From: Deuterostichococcus epilithicus
Lineage: Eukaryota > Chlorophyta > Trebouxiophyceae > Prasiolales > Stichococcaceae
Assembly (NCBI GenBank): GCA_033439295.1
Contig: JAVTLE010000008.1
Span: forward strand, 1,116,001 to 1,180,000
DNA: 64,000 nucleotides
Direction: 5' to 3'
Positions 10,820 through 22,826 of the stretch are shown here, one piece after another. The number at the start of each line of letters is the position of its first letter. Position 1 is the stretch's first letter. The position numbers and the translations under genes were made by a program. The notes below the pieces were generated by a model. That model was given only the letters and a program-made list of their open reading frames with translations. It made no database searches and was not told the origin of the DNA.

Positions 10820-13759
10820 ATGCTTTGGGTTGACAAGGTGAGCTTGAAAGCACTTCAAGTCGCCAAACACAACACCTCAGCGGCCTGCCGGTAAGCCTGT
10901 CTGTATTCTGGTGAACGGCGCATGGCTGATAGGCGCCACTCTGTGCCGTGCAGCACCGGCCCAAAGCCCTTAACAAATTGGTAGTACACCAGGACATCGG
11001 CGAGCACCTCATCAAATTGGTGAGCCAATTTCGACGATGGCATGGCATGGCATAAATGATGCAGCCCACGCCTCAAACTTCAATGCGTCTGACCTGCGGC
11101 CGAGAAAAATGTCCTGCATTCCCAGGTGGCCTCTGGCGACTGCCCGCACACGCTGTTCTATGGGCCGCCAGGCGCAGGGAAAAAGACCCTCATCCTGGGG
11201 CTGCTGCGGCAGATTTATGGCGCAGGCGTCGAGCGGCTAAAGGTGCGCGCCTGTCTTCGAGTGCATTCGCACACGATAAGCAAGCAGTCGCATCAATCCC
11301 TTCGTGGCATAAAGCATCACCAGTGGCCTGCGAGACCGTTTGACAGTTCACGTCTTGGTGCGGCGCACCCTGGCTGCAGTGGCTGCAGTGGTCCCGGCCG
11401 AGGCAGGCTGCCTCGAAGGGAAATAATGCACCCTTTCAAGGCCGGCAAACGTGATCATATGCCCAACAACCTCAGGTGGAGACGCGGCCGTGGAAGGTGG
11501 AGCTGCCGTCGCGCAACATCGAGATCGAGCTGACGACGGTGTCCAGCAACCACCATGTGGAGATTAACCCCAGCGACGCCGGCAACAACGACCGCTACGT
11601 GGTGCAGGAGATCATCAAGGTGGATTCAGGAGTTAGGGAAAGGCGGCGCACACCGTCCAAAGAATTCTTGGTGGCAAGCGCCGGAGGCGCTGTCTCAGTG
11701 TGCACCCTGGGTCGCACCTCGAGCACTGTGAGACCTCTGCGCCTCGCACCCCATACTGCTTAGACCCTCCAGGGACCTGCGCGCCCGGGTGACCGCAGCG
11801 TTGACAGAGGCACGCCCTGCCTGCGACCTGACGCTTTGCTTGCAACACCGGGCTGACGCTCCGCACGGGACTGATCCTGCGCCGCAACAGGAGATGGCGC
11901 GCAGCCGGCCGATGGACGCAAGGGGCAAGAAGGGGTTTAAGGTGCTGGTGCTGTCGGAGGTGGACAGGCTGTCCAAGGAGGCGCAGCACAGCCTGCGGCG
12001 CACCATGGAGAAGTACTCCGCCGCCTGCCGCCTGGTGCTGTGCTGCAACAACGCCTCCCGGGTGCGCCGCCCGCGCCGCACGGGGAGCACTGTGCCGCAG
12101 GCCCGGACCGGCTGGGTCGGTGCTGCGTGTCACGTGTGTGCCGGCAGCCGCGCGTGGCTGCTGCTGTCGGGTTGCTGCAACGCGTGAACGGCGTCGTTCT
12201 GTACGTGGCGGCTGGCAGCGGTGCCGCCGGCATCTCTTTACCCGCAGGCGCCCTTTGAACACTTCACCTGCCCGTCTGCAGGTGATCGAGCCAGTGCGCA
12301 GCCGCTGCCTGTGTGTCCGCGTGCGAGCGCCTGAGGTGGGCGAGGTGCGGGACGTGCTGGCGGCGGTTGCCAAAAAAGAGTCGCTGGCGCTGCCCGAGCC
12401 ACTGGCCGAGCGCCTGGCCGCCGCCTCCAATCGCGACCTGCGCCGCGCGCTGCTTTCCATGGAGGTGGTTTCCTTGGCCGGGGTGCTGCGACTGAAATTG
12501 AAAACTGCCCTTCTGCAGCCTGAGCTTCGCAGCTCGACCTGGAGCCGTTGGCCCCAGCTGCAGTCACTGCTTCGTAGCTGCACATCACGAGCGGTATGTG
12601 ACAGCTCGCTGTCGCTAGCAGGTTTGTGTATGTCGAAGCACACGCCCAGGATCCACTCGAATGCAACGATGGGAATAGCCAGCCGAGGCTCAGAGGCAAG
12701 TGGCATGGCGCCGCAGGTGTGCCGTGCGCAGCAGTACCCCTTCACAGACGACCAGGCCGTGGCGCTCGCCGACTGGGAGCTGTACATCCAGGTGGGGGCT
12801 CAAACAATGCTGCGCATGATTTCCTTGATAAAGCGCGCTGCAAGGGTGCTCGTGCAGCGCGCCGCCGCACGAGCGCCTGAGGTTCTGTCCCGGAAGGGAG
12901 GCCCGCCGCAAGCCAGGCACCTCGGTGTCGCGGCCCGCGCCCGAGCGGCCCGCTATAGGGAAGTGCCCAAGCCCGCTACGAACAGTTGTGGTTGTAATGA
13001 GACACACCAACCTCGTGTCCTCCGCTGCCGCGGCCGCAGGAGATTGTGAACGACGTGATGCGGGAGCAGACGCCCAAGCAGCTGTACGTGGTGCGCGGCA
13101 AACTGTACGAGCTGCTGGTCAACTGCATCCCCGCGGAGGTCATCTTCCGCCGCCTCACCCTCGAGCTGCTGCGCAAGCTGGACGACGAGCTGCGCCACAA
13201 GGTGTGTTGGAAAAACCCTTTTGCGAGGTAGCCTTCTCTGGAGGGCTCCCTCAGTCGCATCTCATTTGCAGCTTGGGCTCGTCTGGAGAGCTCGCAGGAT
13301 CCTGCGCCGCCGTCCCACGCCGCTCTGCAATGGCCGCCGATTACACTCGTGACCTCGCCGTTGCTCCTGGTAGATGCTCGTTGGCACTGTTGCGACCTCG
13401 ATGGCGGCGTTGCACGAGCTCGCCAGACACGCACTGGCAGGTGTTGTGCTTGACAGTCAAAACGGTGTGGGTTTGCGGCAGGTGGCGGCGCTGGCAGCAA
13501 TGTTCGAGCACCGGCTGCAGCAGGGCTCGAAGCCCATCTTCCACCTGGAGGTGATCCCGCGGTGCCTGTTGCACTACTGCAAGCATCCTAGACCCACACG
13601 CTGGTTGGATGTATTTGCTGTTGGCTGAGGCTTACAGTGTGGTAATGACTTTAAAGTGCGGGCCGGGCTTTTTAGTCTGCAATTCATTCGTGGCTGCAGG
13701 CGTTCCTGGCCAAGTTTATGTCGGACTACAAGCAGTGGACGATATCGATGCTGGGTTGA
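10820..13759 (+). CDS. RFC3: Replication factor C subunit 3 (clamp loader)
   Basis: AAA+ subunit of the RFC clamp loader, which opens PCNA and loads it at primer-template junctions in the nucleus. Ten exons keep phase: 10820-10837, 10954-11019, 11126-11242, 11476-11619, 11891-12061, 12282-12464, 12717-12791, 13040-13201, 13482-13550, 13700-13759. They give 354 residues, the usual RFC3 length. Visible are the start MLWVDKHRPK (RFC box, usually YRPK), HQDIGEHLIKL, Walker A GPPGAGKKT, Walker B region VLVLSEVDRLS, SRC motif VRSRCLCVRV, sensor segment NRDLRRALLSME and the C-terminal collar domain ending KQWTISMLG. SRC with a Ser-Glu-Val-Asp Walker B fits the RFC3 paralogue. Nothing appears broken. 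Confidence 0.96.
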
Positions 13760-14173
13760 TACAATTGCAGTACTCGTAGGCTGCCATTTGTCACTGACGG
13801 CCGCAAGCGCTGATCATATTTCCAAGATGTCAGGAGCTGGCTGCCTGTCTTATGCGAGAGGCTCGGCACCTGGACGAACTCCACCTTTGCAGGATCCTGC
13901 CTAGACAATGAAAGAGAGAAAGCAGAGCAGGCGCCATTAGCAGTATGCCGGCAGGCACACGTGCCACCCGAGCACCTGACTCTCGAGAACACTACGTTGA
14001 CAATCAGAAGACGACGTGCAACCGCTGCTGTCGTCAGAAAGAGCAAGGGTGTTGACTTCGCGAAGGACTTCAGGGTGGTTGAGTGCTAATTCACTGGAAG
14101 CAGCACCGTCTGCTCTCGTCTGCGTGCCTCTGCACGTATGTGCATAGTGTGGGTGCGTCCGCGGGCCGCCGCC
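13760..14173. other. Convergent 3' region between RFC3 and the patatin-like gene
   Basis: About 414 bases between two stop codons facing each other. It should contain both 3' UTRs. I see no gene or repeat. Confidence 0.5.
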
Positions 14174-17100
14174 TCAGAGCAGCACGTACTGCAGCACACG
14201 GTATAGCACGCTGTGCTCCTTCAGGTTCTCTGCAAACTCCCGGTTCTTCTTGGCCTTGAGGTCGATGTGCGGCCTGCATGATGGGCGCAGGAGTCAGGAT
14301 CAAGTCAAGGGTCAGGGCCAAGTCGGGGGCATCCAGCTGGCCAACGGGACCCCAGAGGCTGGCCAGCCTGCGGCAAAAGCTGCACAATCAGCCGTTTTCC
14401 TGAACGGTATGCGCATAATATGCGCACCCAAGTGACGGGACGATTTTGAGGAAGAGCCGCGGCGATGTCATGGACCTGCACCATGCGACAGCTGTGTGAG
14501 ACGGAGGGTCAAGGCAATCGCAGCGACAGCCACGAAACCACGTTGTTTGGGTTCCACTCGACGCGGATTTCGCATACAGCTGCGTGACACTCCCGAGCTG
14601 CAGCCTGCAGCACGCCTCTCGGCTGCGGTGAGCTGACATGCAGACAGCAAGCATGTGAGAGGACAGCAAGCATGTTGCAGGACAGCCAGCAAGTTCAGGT
14701 CGATACAGGACCATGCACAGACACGGGCATGAGGGCGCACTTCGACACGGCGGTGAAGCGGCGCCAGCTTTCGGAGGTGTTGAGCGGCAGCACCGGCGCC
14801 CAGGCGGCCACCGTCGCAGAGATGCAGGTGTGCACAAACATCTCCCAGATTATGAGCATCCACGCCTGCGGCCAGCACTGCGGTTGAGCGATCCATCAAG
14901 GGGAAGCCACTGTGCGGGAACGCATCACTGCGTTTGGCTTGCAAAATCAGCCTTTTGCCGATGATCGAGCTGAGCAATGGCATGACGCGGTGTGACATAG
15001 CAGCGCGGCATGGCCGCCGGTAACTCACCAGCAGCGACACCACCGACTGGAAGCCCGTCACCGCCTCTGCACAGCAGGTCACACGTTTCCGAGTGAGACA
15101 CACATGCAGCTTGCCGCAGAGGCCTGGCTTGCATCTCGTGCTCGTTGCCGCAGTAGGTGAAAGTGGTGTCTGATGGGCTACGCATATGAGAGCAAGGATC
15201 ACACTGTCCAGCTCGCAGAATCGCGTGACCCGCTGCCGGATGCAAGCCGAGGCTATCGTCCGATGGGCATGCACCTGTGACCAGCTCCTCCGCAGCGGCA
15301 TCGCAGCCGACAGCGGCCTGCGCGCCATCGCGCAGCACAGCCGCACCCTCCGCCATCTGCAGCGCAGAGGAAATGGGTTCTGGGCCTGGTGCCATGTGTG
15401 GACAAGCTTCCAGGAGAATGGCGAGCAGCGTGGTTTCCAAACCGGCTGTAGAAACATTGCTTGCAGTCACGTTTGTGTTGAAACATGCGGATTCTGGCCA
15501 GCACGCGCAGCAAGCAGCCATTGCCAAGAGGGCGCATGGCGCTCCACTGCACTTACATTGCGCATCAAAGCACAAAAGCGCTCCCCACCTGCGCCTGGAC
15601 GCTGGCCAGCGCATTGGTCAGCCGTTGCCGCCAGGCGGGCGCCTGCTCTGCGCCGCTGTCTGCAGTGTCCGCTGTCTCGTCCGGATTTGCGACGCCGTAC
15701 GGCACCTTGCCGTTCTTCAGCAGCCACGCCAGCGCGTCCCTGTAGCCCTGCACGACAATCCACGTGGAGAATTTCGAAAGGCTGAAAACCACATACCGAC
15801 ATGAGCATGGTGTAGGAGCAACACATGCTGAGCAAGGATTCGGTCACTCTCTGGGTTCAGGTGCTGCACAAGGTGCGTCCAAAGAAATGAAAAGCCCAGA
15901 TGCTTGTGAGGCAGGTCAACAGCGCCGCCTGCACTCTTCCGACCACTTCCGCCCGAAATGCATAGTTCACAGACGTGTCTGGTGGAGTTAATGACGCACC
16001 AGCTCGTACAGCTCGCCCAGCTTCTCGGGCTCGGGCGGGTACGCGGCCCAGGTGGGCGGCACGTAGCGCGACGGCACGATGTCTGCACGCGAGCTGTAGA
16101 AGGGGCACACACTGCGCCGCAGGAACAAATAAAAGTCGACGGGGGCTGAGACGCTGTGCACAGGGAATCCGCACGACTGCGGCACGAGAGACGACCTACT
16201 CGGGATTACGTGCGCGATGAAGTGTCAGGGGCTACAGCAACATGCCGCGGTGTGGGGCGGATGCGGTGCTCGGGCACAGCCTCGACATCTCAGGTATGGA
16301 GACCAGCTCGACCCCTCGGGCACTGCCTCTATATCTCATGTATTGACCCCTCCACCCCCCTCTCACCCTCCCAAACACGACCGCGATGCATACCTGATCG
16401 CATCCTCCAGGTGCAGTGTAAAGAAGCTGCGGCCCAGCAGGATGCTGCTGACGAGCTGGCTGTCAGTGTACACGCCGTCGATGCACAGGCCGACGCCGGA
16501 GACGGAGACGGGCGGCACAGGGACGATGCGCGCCGAGGCGACGACTGCCTCCCCCATCTGCGCGTCGCTGCTGAAGCGCCGCAGCCGCACATTGCGCAGC
16601 GGCAGCGGCGGCCTGCGTTTCGGCAAAGGTAACCGTTGCCGTCAGGTTGGGCGCGCCGCCAATGGCCTGGTCTGTTTGCTTGGCTCAGATTTGGCATGGT
16701 GGCAGGGTCGCCCTAGGGCATGCACCAGCTCGGGCCAGCAGGTCAAGGGGCGAAACAAGATGCACAGCAGCTGTGCACATGGCAAGGCCAATCACCAGTG
16801 CGCCCAAGGCAGCTGCAGCTTGCTGACGCTGATCTCCATGTTGCTCTCCAGCCGCTTGGCTGCTCCTGGCGGCTGGAACCTGTCAATTGCGCCTGCGGCA
16901 GCATCGTTCCGGCAGGTTGTGACAGGTTTGGAAAGAGAAAGGTGGCAGGCTTGTTGCTTTGAAACTCGCAGGCATGGGGCAACTATCTGCGGCAAGCACC
17001 CCCAAACTGGCGCAGCACTCATGCGTGAGAGTTGATTTACGAGCCAAGTATGTGCACGCAGAGGGTCAAGGCTCTCGCACCCTGTACATACTCCGATATC

Positions 17101-17852
17101 CTCAGTGCATCCCGCCACGAGGAGCGCGCCCGCACAGCGCAGTCCTTGACGTATTCAACGCAAGCGTCGATGTCCACCTGCAGAGAGGGTTGGATTTTCT
17201 TGAAGGAGCTCGAGCAACAACAATGCAGCTTGCAGTTGCAGACACTTGGCTATCAGATGCAGCGCGTCACTGAGTGCAGCATGCATCACACCTCTTCCAG
17301 GAACAAGAAGGAGCCCGCGCACGCGCCGCCGCTGGAGCCGATCACGCGGATGTTCCTGCACCGGCGCAGGACCTAGTCATCAGCACAGCATTCAAACCGC
17401 TTTAAATGTGCGCCCCGCGGTCAGGCGCATTGCAGGCACAAGAGCGGGAGCAGGCCGCACTCGTTGAGCTTCAAGTCCCGCAGGCATTTGATGACGCCAA
17501 AAAAATAAACGAACAACCATCCTGATGAGGAAAACGTCCACATCTGCGCAGCGGCAGGGAGCGCTCTTGAGAGAACAGTGTGATGACAGGTCATACCGCC
17601 AGCGCCAGCTGCGGCGCTGTTGCGGTCCATCATACGCAGAATCCATGCAGACGCTCGAGCGCAACGTTCGTGGCAGGACCTTGCCTGCTTCTTGTCGCCG
17701 AGTGTGCTTTTGACTTCACTCTCAATTTGACGCAGCTGCCTGGGCTCTGCGGTCGGGCCGATGCTGGGACGCCGCAGAGGCTCGGCATGCCGCCGCTGAC
17801 CGTTCTGCTTGCTGCGGGTGCTCTCGCCGTTCATGCTGCTCGACTGCATCAC
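14174..17852 (-). CDS. Patatin-like phospholipase (PNPLA family)
   Basis: Predicted Ser-Asp dyad lipid acyl hydrolase acting on membrane or storage lipids. The N-terminal exon (17852-17580) is basic and Gln/Arg-rich. It splices to the glycine-loop region GWLFVYFFGVIKCLRDLKL (about 17495), then RCRNIRVIGSSGGACAGSF (about 17365-17300), where GSSGG is the nucleophile elbow. Next come DIDACVEYVKDCAVRARSSW (about 17175), RRFSSDAQMGEAVV and VGLCIDGVYTD (about 16590-16470), which supplies the catalytic Asp. DIVPSRYVPPTWAAYPPEPE and YRDALAWLLKNGKVP match the C-terminal edge of PNPLA domains. A long alpha-helical tail follows, with an Ala-rich segment and the final exon HIDLKAKKNREFAENLKEHS, ending at 14174. 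Internal borders are approximate. The start may be any of three Met codons (17852, 17849, 17834). Confidence 0.82.
14643..14675 (+). repeat. 14-bp direct repeat in a patatin-like gene intron
   Basis: GACAGCAAGCATGT occurs at 14643-14656 and 14662-14675. Confidence 0.8.
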
Positions 17853-18637
17853 GACTAAAACTCACAATCGGACAAGTTGAAATCCTGACCTAGGCCATCC
17901 CGGAGTAATATCTCGTTCGTTTTGAAAACCAGCGCACGCCACGATGTAGTATACTGCAGCTTGCAAGCGTTCAACTGGCACACCGACCTCGAAGCTGCCC
18001 GTACCTCGTATCTTCAGCATGTCTCCCCGAACCTGATAAGTACCTGCGATCCGGGGTTTAGACCTCACCAACAGCTGGCGCGATCGCAGCCGGGACCGAG
18101 GGCTGGTGGGGCAGATCCTCATTCACCATCCTTGCGCCATTTCGTCTAAGGAGCAGTGCATGAGCGCTGCTGTCGGCTTGAGCTCAAGCCTGCCTCCCGA
18201 GCCTCCGGTGCCATCAGAGTCCCCCGACAACTGCTGGGCGTCAGGCCTCGACGCTCGGGTCACCCTGCAACTGTGAGACCTTGTCTTCATGTTTGCCGTG
18301 GCTAGCCGCTTCACCGATCCCGTGCGTCTCGTGTGTCGCACGATCCCAAGGGATGCAACTTCGAAAGCCACCCCTCCGGACAGACAGCGGTCAGAAGGCC
18401 GATCGTGCTGGAAGCGTTCGCTGGTGAAGGCCATTCTCACGACATGATTGACCCGACAGCATTGGTATGGTGGTCTGGAGGATGCAGACTGGAGGCAGAC
18501 TGGAGGCCCACCGTAGCGCCAACCTGCCTGCAGCCACCAGAAACACATCCTGGCCTGCAACACCCGGCGACACCCAGCACAACAGACTGCCAACTTTCAG
18601 CAATGACTCCTCACTCTACCTGTGCATGTGCGTTCAG
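17853..18637. other. Region upstream of the Rpp14-like exons and the patatin-like gene
   Basis: About 785 bases that must hold the patatin-like gene promoter and the first exon(s) of the Rpp14-like gene. Possible first exons on the plus strand begin with Met codons at 18161 and 18289, but I could not join either to 18638 in phase with confidence. Confidence 0.4.
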
Positions 18638-19134
18638 GTGGATCGAGCGGCCTGGACTTGCATACACTGCTCTGCTGGTCGCCGAGGTCACCACCAGCGC
18701 ACTGCAGCAGCTGTTTGGCTGCGTCGGGGGTGCGGTGCTGTTTGAAGTGCTCGACTGCGACGGCCAGACCGGACGGGCAGAGGTCGCTGTGGACAGCAGG
18801 TGAGTGAGTTGGCCTGCATGTGCGGGTCTTGCATGCAGCACTGCTGGTGCATGCCAACGGCACCACGGCATTACCTCATCGATCTGGGTCTGTGCAGCTG
18901 ACCAACGGGTCGGCCTGTGCAGGGACACCTCGAAGCTGCAGGCAGCAGCTTCGTGCCTGACCACGTACAGTGGATCTACGGCGAGCCTCCGGGTAAAAAG
19001 CAAATTTTGTGCACACCGCCGCTTGCGAGTCTTGTGCTCCTGGAACCGTAAAGCGCCGATCGTGCCTTACAGGCTTTGATGCCATACAGGTGCTGTCGAT
19101 AGCGAAAGCACCGGACCAACATGCCACGCTGTAG
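18638..19134 (+). CDS. RNase P/MRP protein subunit, Rpp14-like (5' exon not resolved)
   Basis: Candidate protein subunit of nuclear RNase P or RNase MRP, acting in tRNA 5' maturation and rRNA processing. Three exons join in phase: 18638-18799, 18923-18992 and 19090-19134, ending in TAG. The first has LLVAEVTTSALQQLFGCVGG followed by GRAEVAVDSR. The second gives DTSKLQAAASCLTTYSGS and TASLR. The third gives VLSIAKAPDQHATL. The order of helix, strand, the SKLQAAxSxLTTYxG segment and strand resembles human RPP14, where LVKLWSSLTLLGSYKGK precedes FRVIQVSP. The initial strand and start codon must lie upstream and were not found. The assignment rests on this short alignment by eye. The transporter gene starts 172 bases after the stop. 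Confidence 0.55.
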
Positions 19135-19306
19135 CACCTGACCAGTAAAACGTGTGACAAGCGGCACGGTCGCTATCTCCATCCCTGCCCGGGCGCACAT
19201 CACTACAGGCCCCATCAGCTGTGCGTGGCGCACCTCCACCTAGCGTGCCACCCCAGCAGCGGCAGGCGCAGCAGCTGCACGTGGGAGCAGCAGTCCGACT
19301 TGAGCA

Positions 19307-22125
19307 ATGGCAAACGGCGGACCAGCCACGTTTGCCGGCCGGCCACCGTCGTCGCCGGAATCGCCGCTGAACAGCGTGCACACGGATCAGGATGTGGAGC
19401 GGCAGCCGATGCTGGATCCCCTGCCGCGGGCGGGGGGCCTGCTCAAGTCCAACAGCGCCATCTTTGGCGGCGGGCCGATCAGCTTGCAGTTTCCCTCCTG
19501 GATCAGCACGCTCACGGTCATCATCAGCTGGTGAGCGCGCCCTGGCTGTGCCCGACGAGTGCACCGTCCTGTGTCTGGAGTGGCGGCTGTCTGGCGGCCT
19601 TGAAGCTCTTATTGCACCAAAACGCCTGGCAGCAGCCCGAGACAGTACAGTTCATTCCGTTGCCGCATTCAGCCGCACGGCACCAGCATTGTTGGATCAG
19701 GCCAACCTGCCAACCTTGCTGACGCCACCAGTACTTGTGCATGTCGTGCGCAGGTATGCGTCCAACACGGGGCTGCTGATCCTGAACAAGTGGCTACTGT
19801 CCACCTACGGCTTTCGGCGGCCGGTCTTCCTGACGCTGTGCCACATGCTGGCGTGCTCCGCTATGGGCGCCGCCGCGAGCGCCTGCCGCATTGTGCCGCC
19901 GCAGCCCGTCAAGTCTCCAGAGCAGTTCCGCAAGATCGCCGGCCTGGCGGTCGTCTTTTGCCTCTCCGTCGTGCTCGGCAACGTTGCCCTGCGCTACATC
20001 CCCGTCTCCTTCAGCCAGGTGTGTGTGCCTGCGCAGTGCGGTGCTGGCTGCACAGAAACTTTGTCGCGGCGTCCCCACGACAGAGCGGGCAGTGTCCCGA
20101 CTGTGCAAACGCCCGCCATCAGGTGCATGTGTTCCGGGTCCCCGGGAAGCAGCCGACATGCGTACCGCTGCATGGCCCACCGCATACATGTTCCACTGCA
20201 GGCGATTGGCGCGACCACACCGGTGTTCACAGCGGTGCTGGCGGTGGTGATGATGGGCAAGCGGGAGTCGGGCCTCGTGTACGTCGCGCTGTTGCCCGTC
20301 GTCATCGGCATCGTCATTGCGACAGGCAAGCTGTCCTGCATCGCAGCCGCTGAGTGTTCAGAGCTGGTGGCTGTCAGTGCCCGGTGCGGCGCATTATTCG
20401 TGGCCAGGAACCGCCCACTGTAGTGGGACATCGCAACTCCAGCTGGGACCATTGGGCGGATCTGACATATGCGTGTGTGTCCAATGCTTCCTCCGTGCTG
20501 GCTGTCGCTCGCGGCTGCCGTTATGCAGCCCGTGCGCATGCCCGGCCGTCCCTTACGCAAGGATGTCTCCTGTGCAGGCGCCGAGCCGCTGTTTGATATG
20601 ACCGGCTTCACAGCCGCCGTGATTGCGACGGCCATGCGGGCACTCAAGTCCGTGCTACAGGTGGGCTCCTCTTTCTCATTGAGCCTGCTCTCTGCACGTG
20701 AAGCTTCTGAATAGAAAGGTGCGCATACACGCATGTAATATTCGACATTGCTCGGGGCACGCCTGGGTGACCACCTGACAGTGCCATCGGCTCCCCGACA
20801 ATGACCGCCCTTCTGATTTGAATGCAGGGCATCCTGCTGATGGACGCCAGCGAGAAGATGGACTCGCTGAACTTGCTGAGGTGGGTGTCTGATGCATTGC
20901 TCGGCTGTGGGAGCAGCTGCAGCGACCACTGCGGTGGCAGACGCCCTGCCCATCATGCGTTTGTCCCTATGCAAGGCCCTGTGCACGTGTCTGACCGTGC
21001 GTTCCGCCACTTCCGTAGGTGGATGGCGCCCATTGCATCGCTGTGCCTCATCCCTGCAGTCCTGGTGCTGGAGCCCACGGTCGTGCGGTGCGTTGCACGG
21101 CATGTCGCATTGCAGCCTGCACCCCTGGCGCACCATAGCAGCGGGCCTTCTGCACTGCACAGGCCGCAGCTGATGCAACAGCACACTCCTGCATGACGAG
21201 GCAGAAACCCCTGATCTCGGACTCAGTCGTCTGGCACACGTGCCGAGCGCTGGCCCTGGAGCCATCCGCGCCCGCGCGCGGGGGGGATCTTTTTCAAACA
21301 TCAAACCCTAAACCCACCCGCAGGGAGGCGGTGGACATGGGCATCACGCAGCCCAACTTCTTCTGGCTGCTGGCCTTCAACGCCTTCCTGGCCTACTTCA
21401 CCAACCTCACCAACTTCCTGGTGACGCGCTACACCAGCGCCCTCACGCTGCAGGTGCGCCCGCAGCACCACAGCTGCCAGCGCGAGCGCCACTGGCCATC
21501 TCCGCTTGGCGACATGAAGGCATCTGCTCTCCCCAGCCGCCCCAGGCTTTTCGACGTGCTGGTCGCATGACGCATGCACAGGGGGTGCGTACAATCGTTT
21601 GGTGTACTTTGGGACCGCTGCCTGCATCATGCGGCCTGGTCCAAGGACATGTGCGTCCTCGTGCACTCGCCTGGCAAGGGGGACCCCCCAGCTGGTCCTT
21701 TGTTCAGAGTCCTTGGCTTGGTCCTTCGGTGGCCGATGCAGGTGCTGGGCAACGCCAAGGGCGTGTTCACAACCGCGCTTTCCATCTTCATCTTCCAAAA
21801 CCCCTACACCGTCACCAGCGTGACCGGCTACCTCGTCACCGTCGCGGTGAGCACTTTCGAACACATGCTGCATCATGGGTCAGGTCGGACACATGCTGCA
21901 TCATGGGTCTGTGCCACTGCCATGGCAGTGGGAAGTTGGTATTGTGGGTTTGATTTGGCGTGTCGACGCGGCGCCGTGTATGTGTCGAGCTTGCCTTTCA
22001 AAAGCAACTTGACACAGTGAAATAGGAGGCACGCGCATGGTCTGCAGGGCGTGGGCTGCTATGCGGGAGCCAAGCGCTTCCAGTCCGGCGCCGGCGGCAA
22101 GGGCGAGGGCAGCTCCCGCGATTGA
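19307..22125 (+). CDS. Triose-phosphate translocator family sugar-phosphate/nucleotide-sugar transporter
   Basis: Drug/metabolite-superfamily antiporter of the plant TPT/KT group, probably in Golgi or plastid envelope. Nine exons keep phase: 19307-19530, 19754-20018, 20202-20325, 20578-20660, 20828-20880, 21019-21087, 21324-21453, 21742-21846, 22048-22125, giving 376 residues. A soluble N-terminal stretch of about 60 residues with [18 protein letters not shown] is followed by about ten membrane segments. Family blocks include [82 protein letters not shown] and [10 protein letters not shown]. The intron after 20325 has a GC donor. The start at 19307 is the only suitable Met before the conserved region. 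Substrate is not decided by the sequence. A TGTAA polyadenylation-type motif lies 22 bases after the stop. Confidence 0.92.
21303..21323 (+). repeat. Interstitial telomere motif next to a splice acceptor
   Basis: AAACCCTAAACCC at 21304-21316 lies at the 3' end of the transporter's sixth intron, immediately before the CAG acceptor at 21321-21323. It is the same core as the 601-648 repeat. Confidence 0.85.
21861..21909 (+). repeat. 21-bp direct repeat in a transporter intron
   Basis: The 21 bases 21861-21881 recur exactly at 21889-21909, separated by seven bases, within the last intron of the transporter gene. Confidence 0.85.
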
Positions 22126-22146
22126 TGGCAGGACTATCATTTCTCA

Positions 22147-22151
22147 TGTAA
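22147..22151 (+). terminator. TGTAA polyadenylation-type motif after the transporter
   Basis: TGTAA is the known green-algal polyadenylation signal. It lies 22 bases after the stop, which is close. Motif match only. Confidence 0.25.
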
Positions 22152-22646
22152 ACGGGGCGGCAGGCGATCCGAACAGCTCGCACCTTGCGGCCAGACCCCC
22201 CTCCAGCGGCACTTACTGCAAGTCGCTCGTGGGGTCCAGTTGGGCTCGCCGCTGCACCTGAAACATCGGATTTTCGTGTTCTGGTATTGTTTCGCAATGA
22301 CGCTGAAGGAGGAAGTGCATCACCGCCACATGCTTCAGCTGCGCATGCATTGTTTTCGTGTCAACATTGTGACAGGCTTTTTAAGATGTGGGCTCTGGAC
22401 GAAGTGCAAGAGGCGGCCGATGTGCAAATGCGCTGGCAGGGCCTGCCCATGCGATGGTAGGCCTAGAAATGAATTCAGATTGGTGCATTGGTGGGCCGGG
22501 TGTCCCAGTGAAACCGCTCAAGAGATGCTCAACAACCAATTAGGCGCAAAAGCCATCCAGCCTGGGGGACAAAACCTGTCGTTGCTGGAGACTGGCTATA
22601 AATAGATCTGTGGAGGGATAGAGCGTGGGCCTGCCATGTATGGGTC

Positions 22647-22651
22647 TTACA
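22647..22651 (-). terminator. TGTAA polyadenylation-type motif after the GYF gene
   Basis: Minus-strand TGTAA 176 bases beyond the stop at 22827. Motif and spacing only. Confidence 0.3.
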
Positions 22652-22826
22652 CCACCCACAGCCAAGGCAAACGCACGAGAGATGCAGCTCGGAGCAGGCA
22701 GATCCGTTTAAATCCTGAACCTCAAGTCTCCATTCACGTGTACAAGCATTATCGAAGGCACCAGCGCTGGCGCGGCCAGCACGACCACCGCCACCGCTCC
22801 ATGGCAAGTTGCCCGCAGCTCGAAGC

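Larger units (their letters stand above)
22126..22826. other. Convergent 3' region between the transporter and the GYF gene
   Basis: About 700 bases between converging stops. A minus-strand TGTAA (TTACA at 22647-22651) lies 176 bases beyond the GYF stop, a normal distance for its polyadenylation. No gene is visible. Confidence 0.45.

Noticed and set aside
10818-11076. Minus-strand ORFs overlapping the first RFC3 exons
   Set aside because: They contain the reverse reading of RFC3 exon 2 and its introns; the plus-strand exons match RFC3 residue by residue.
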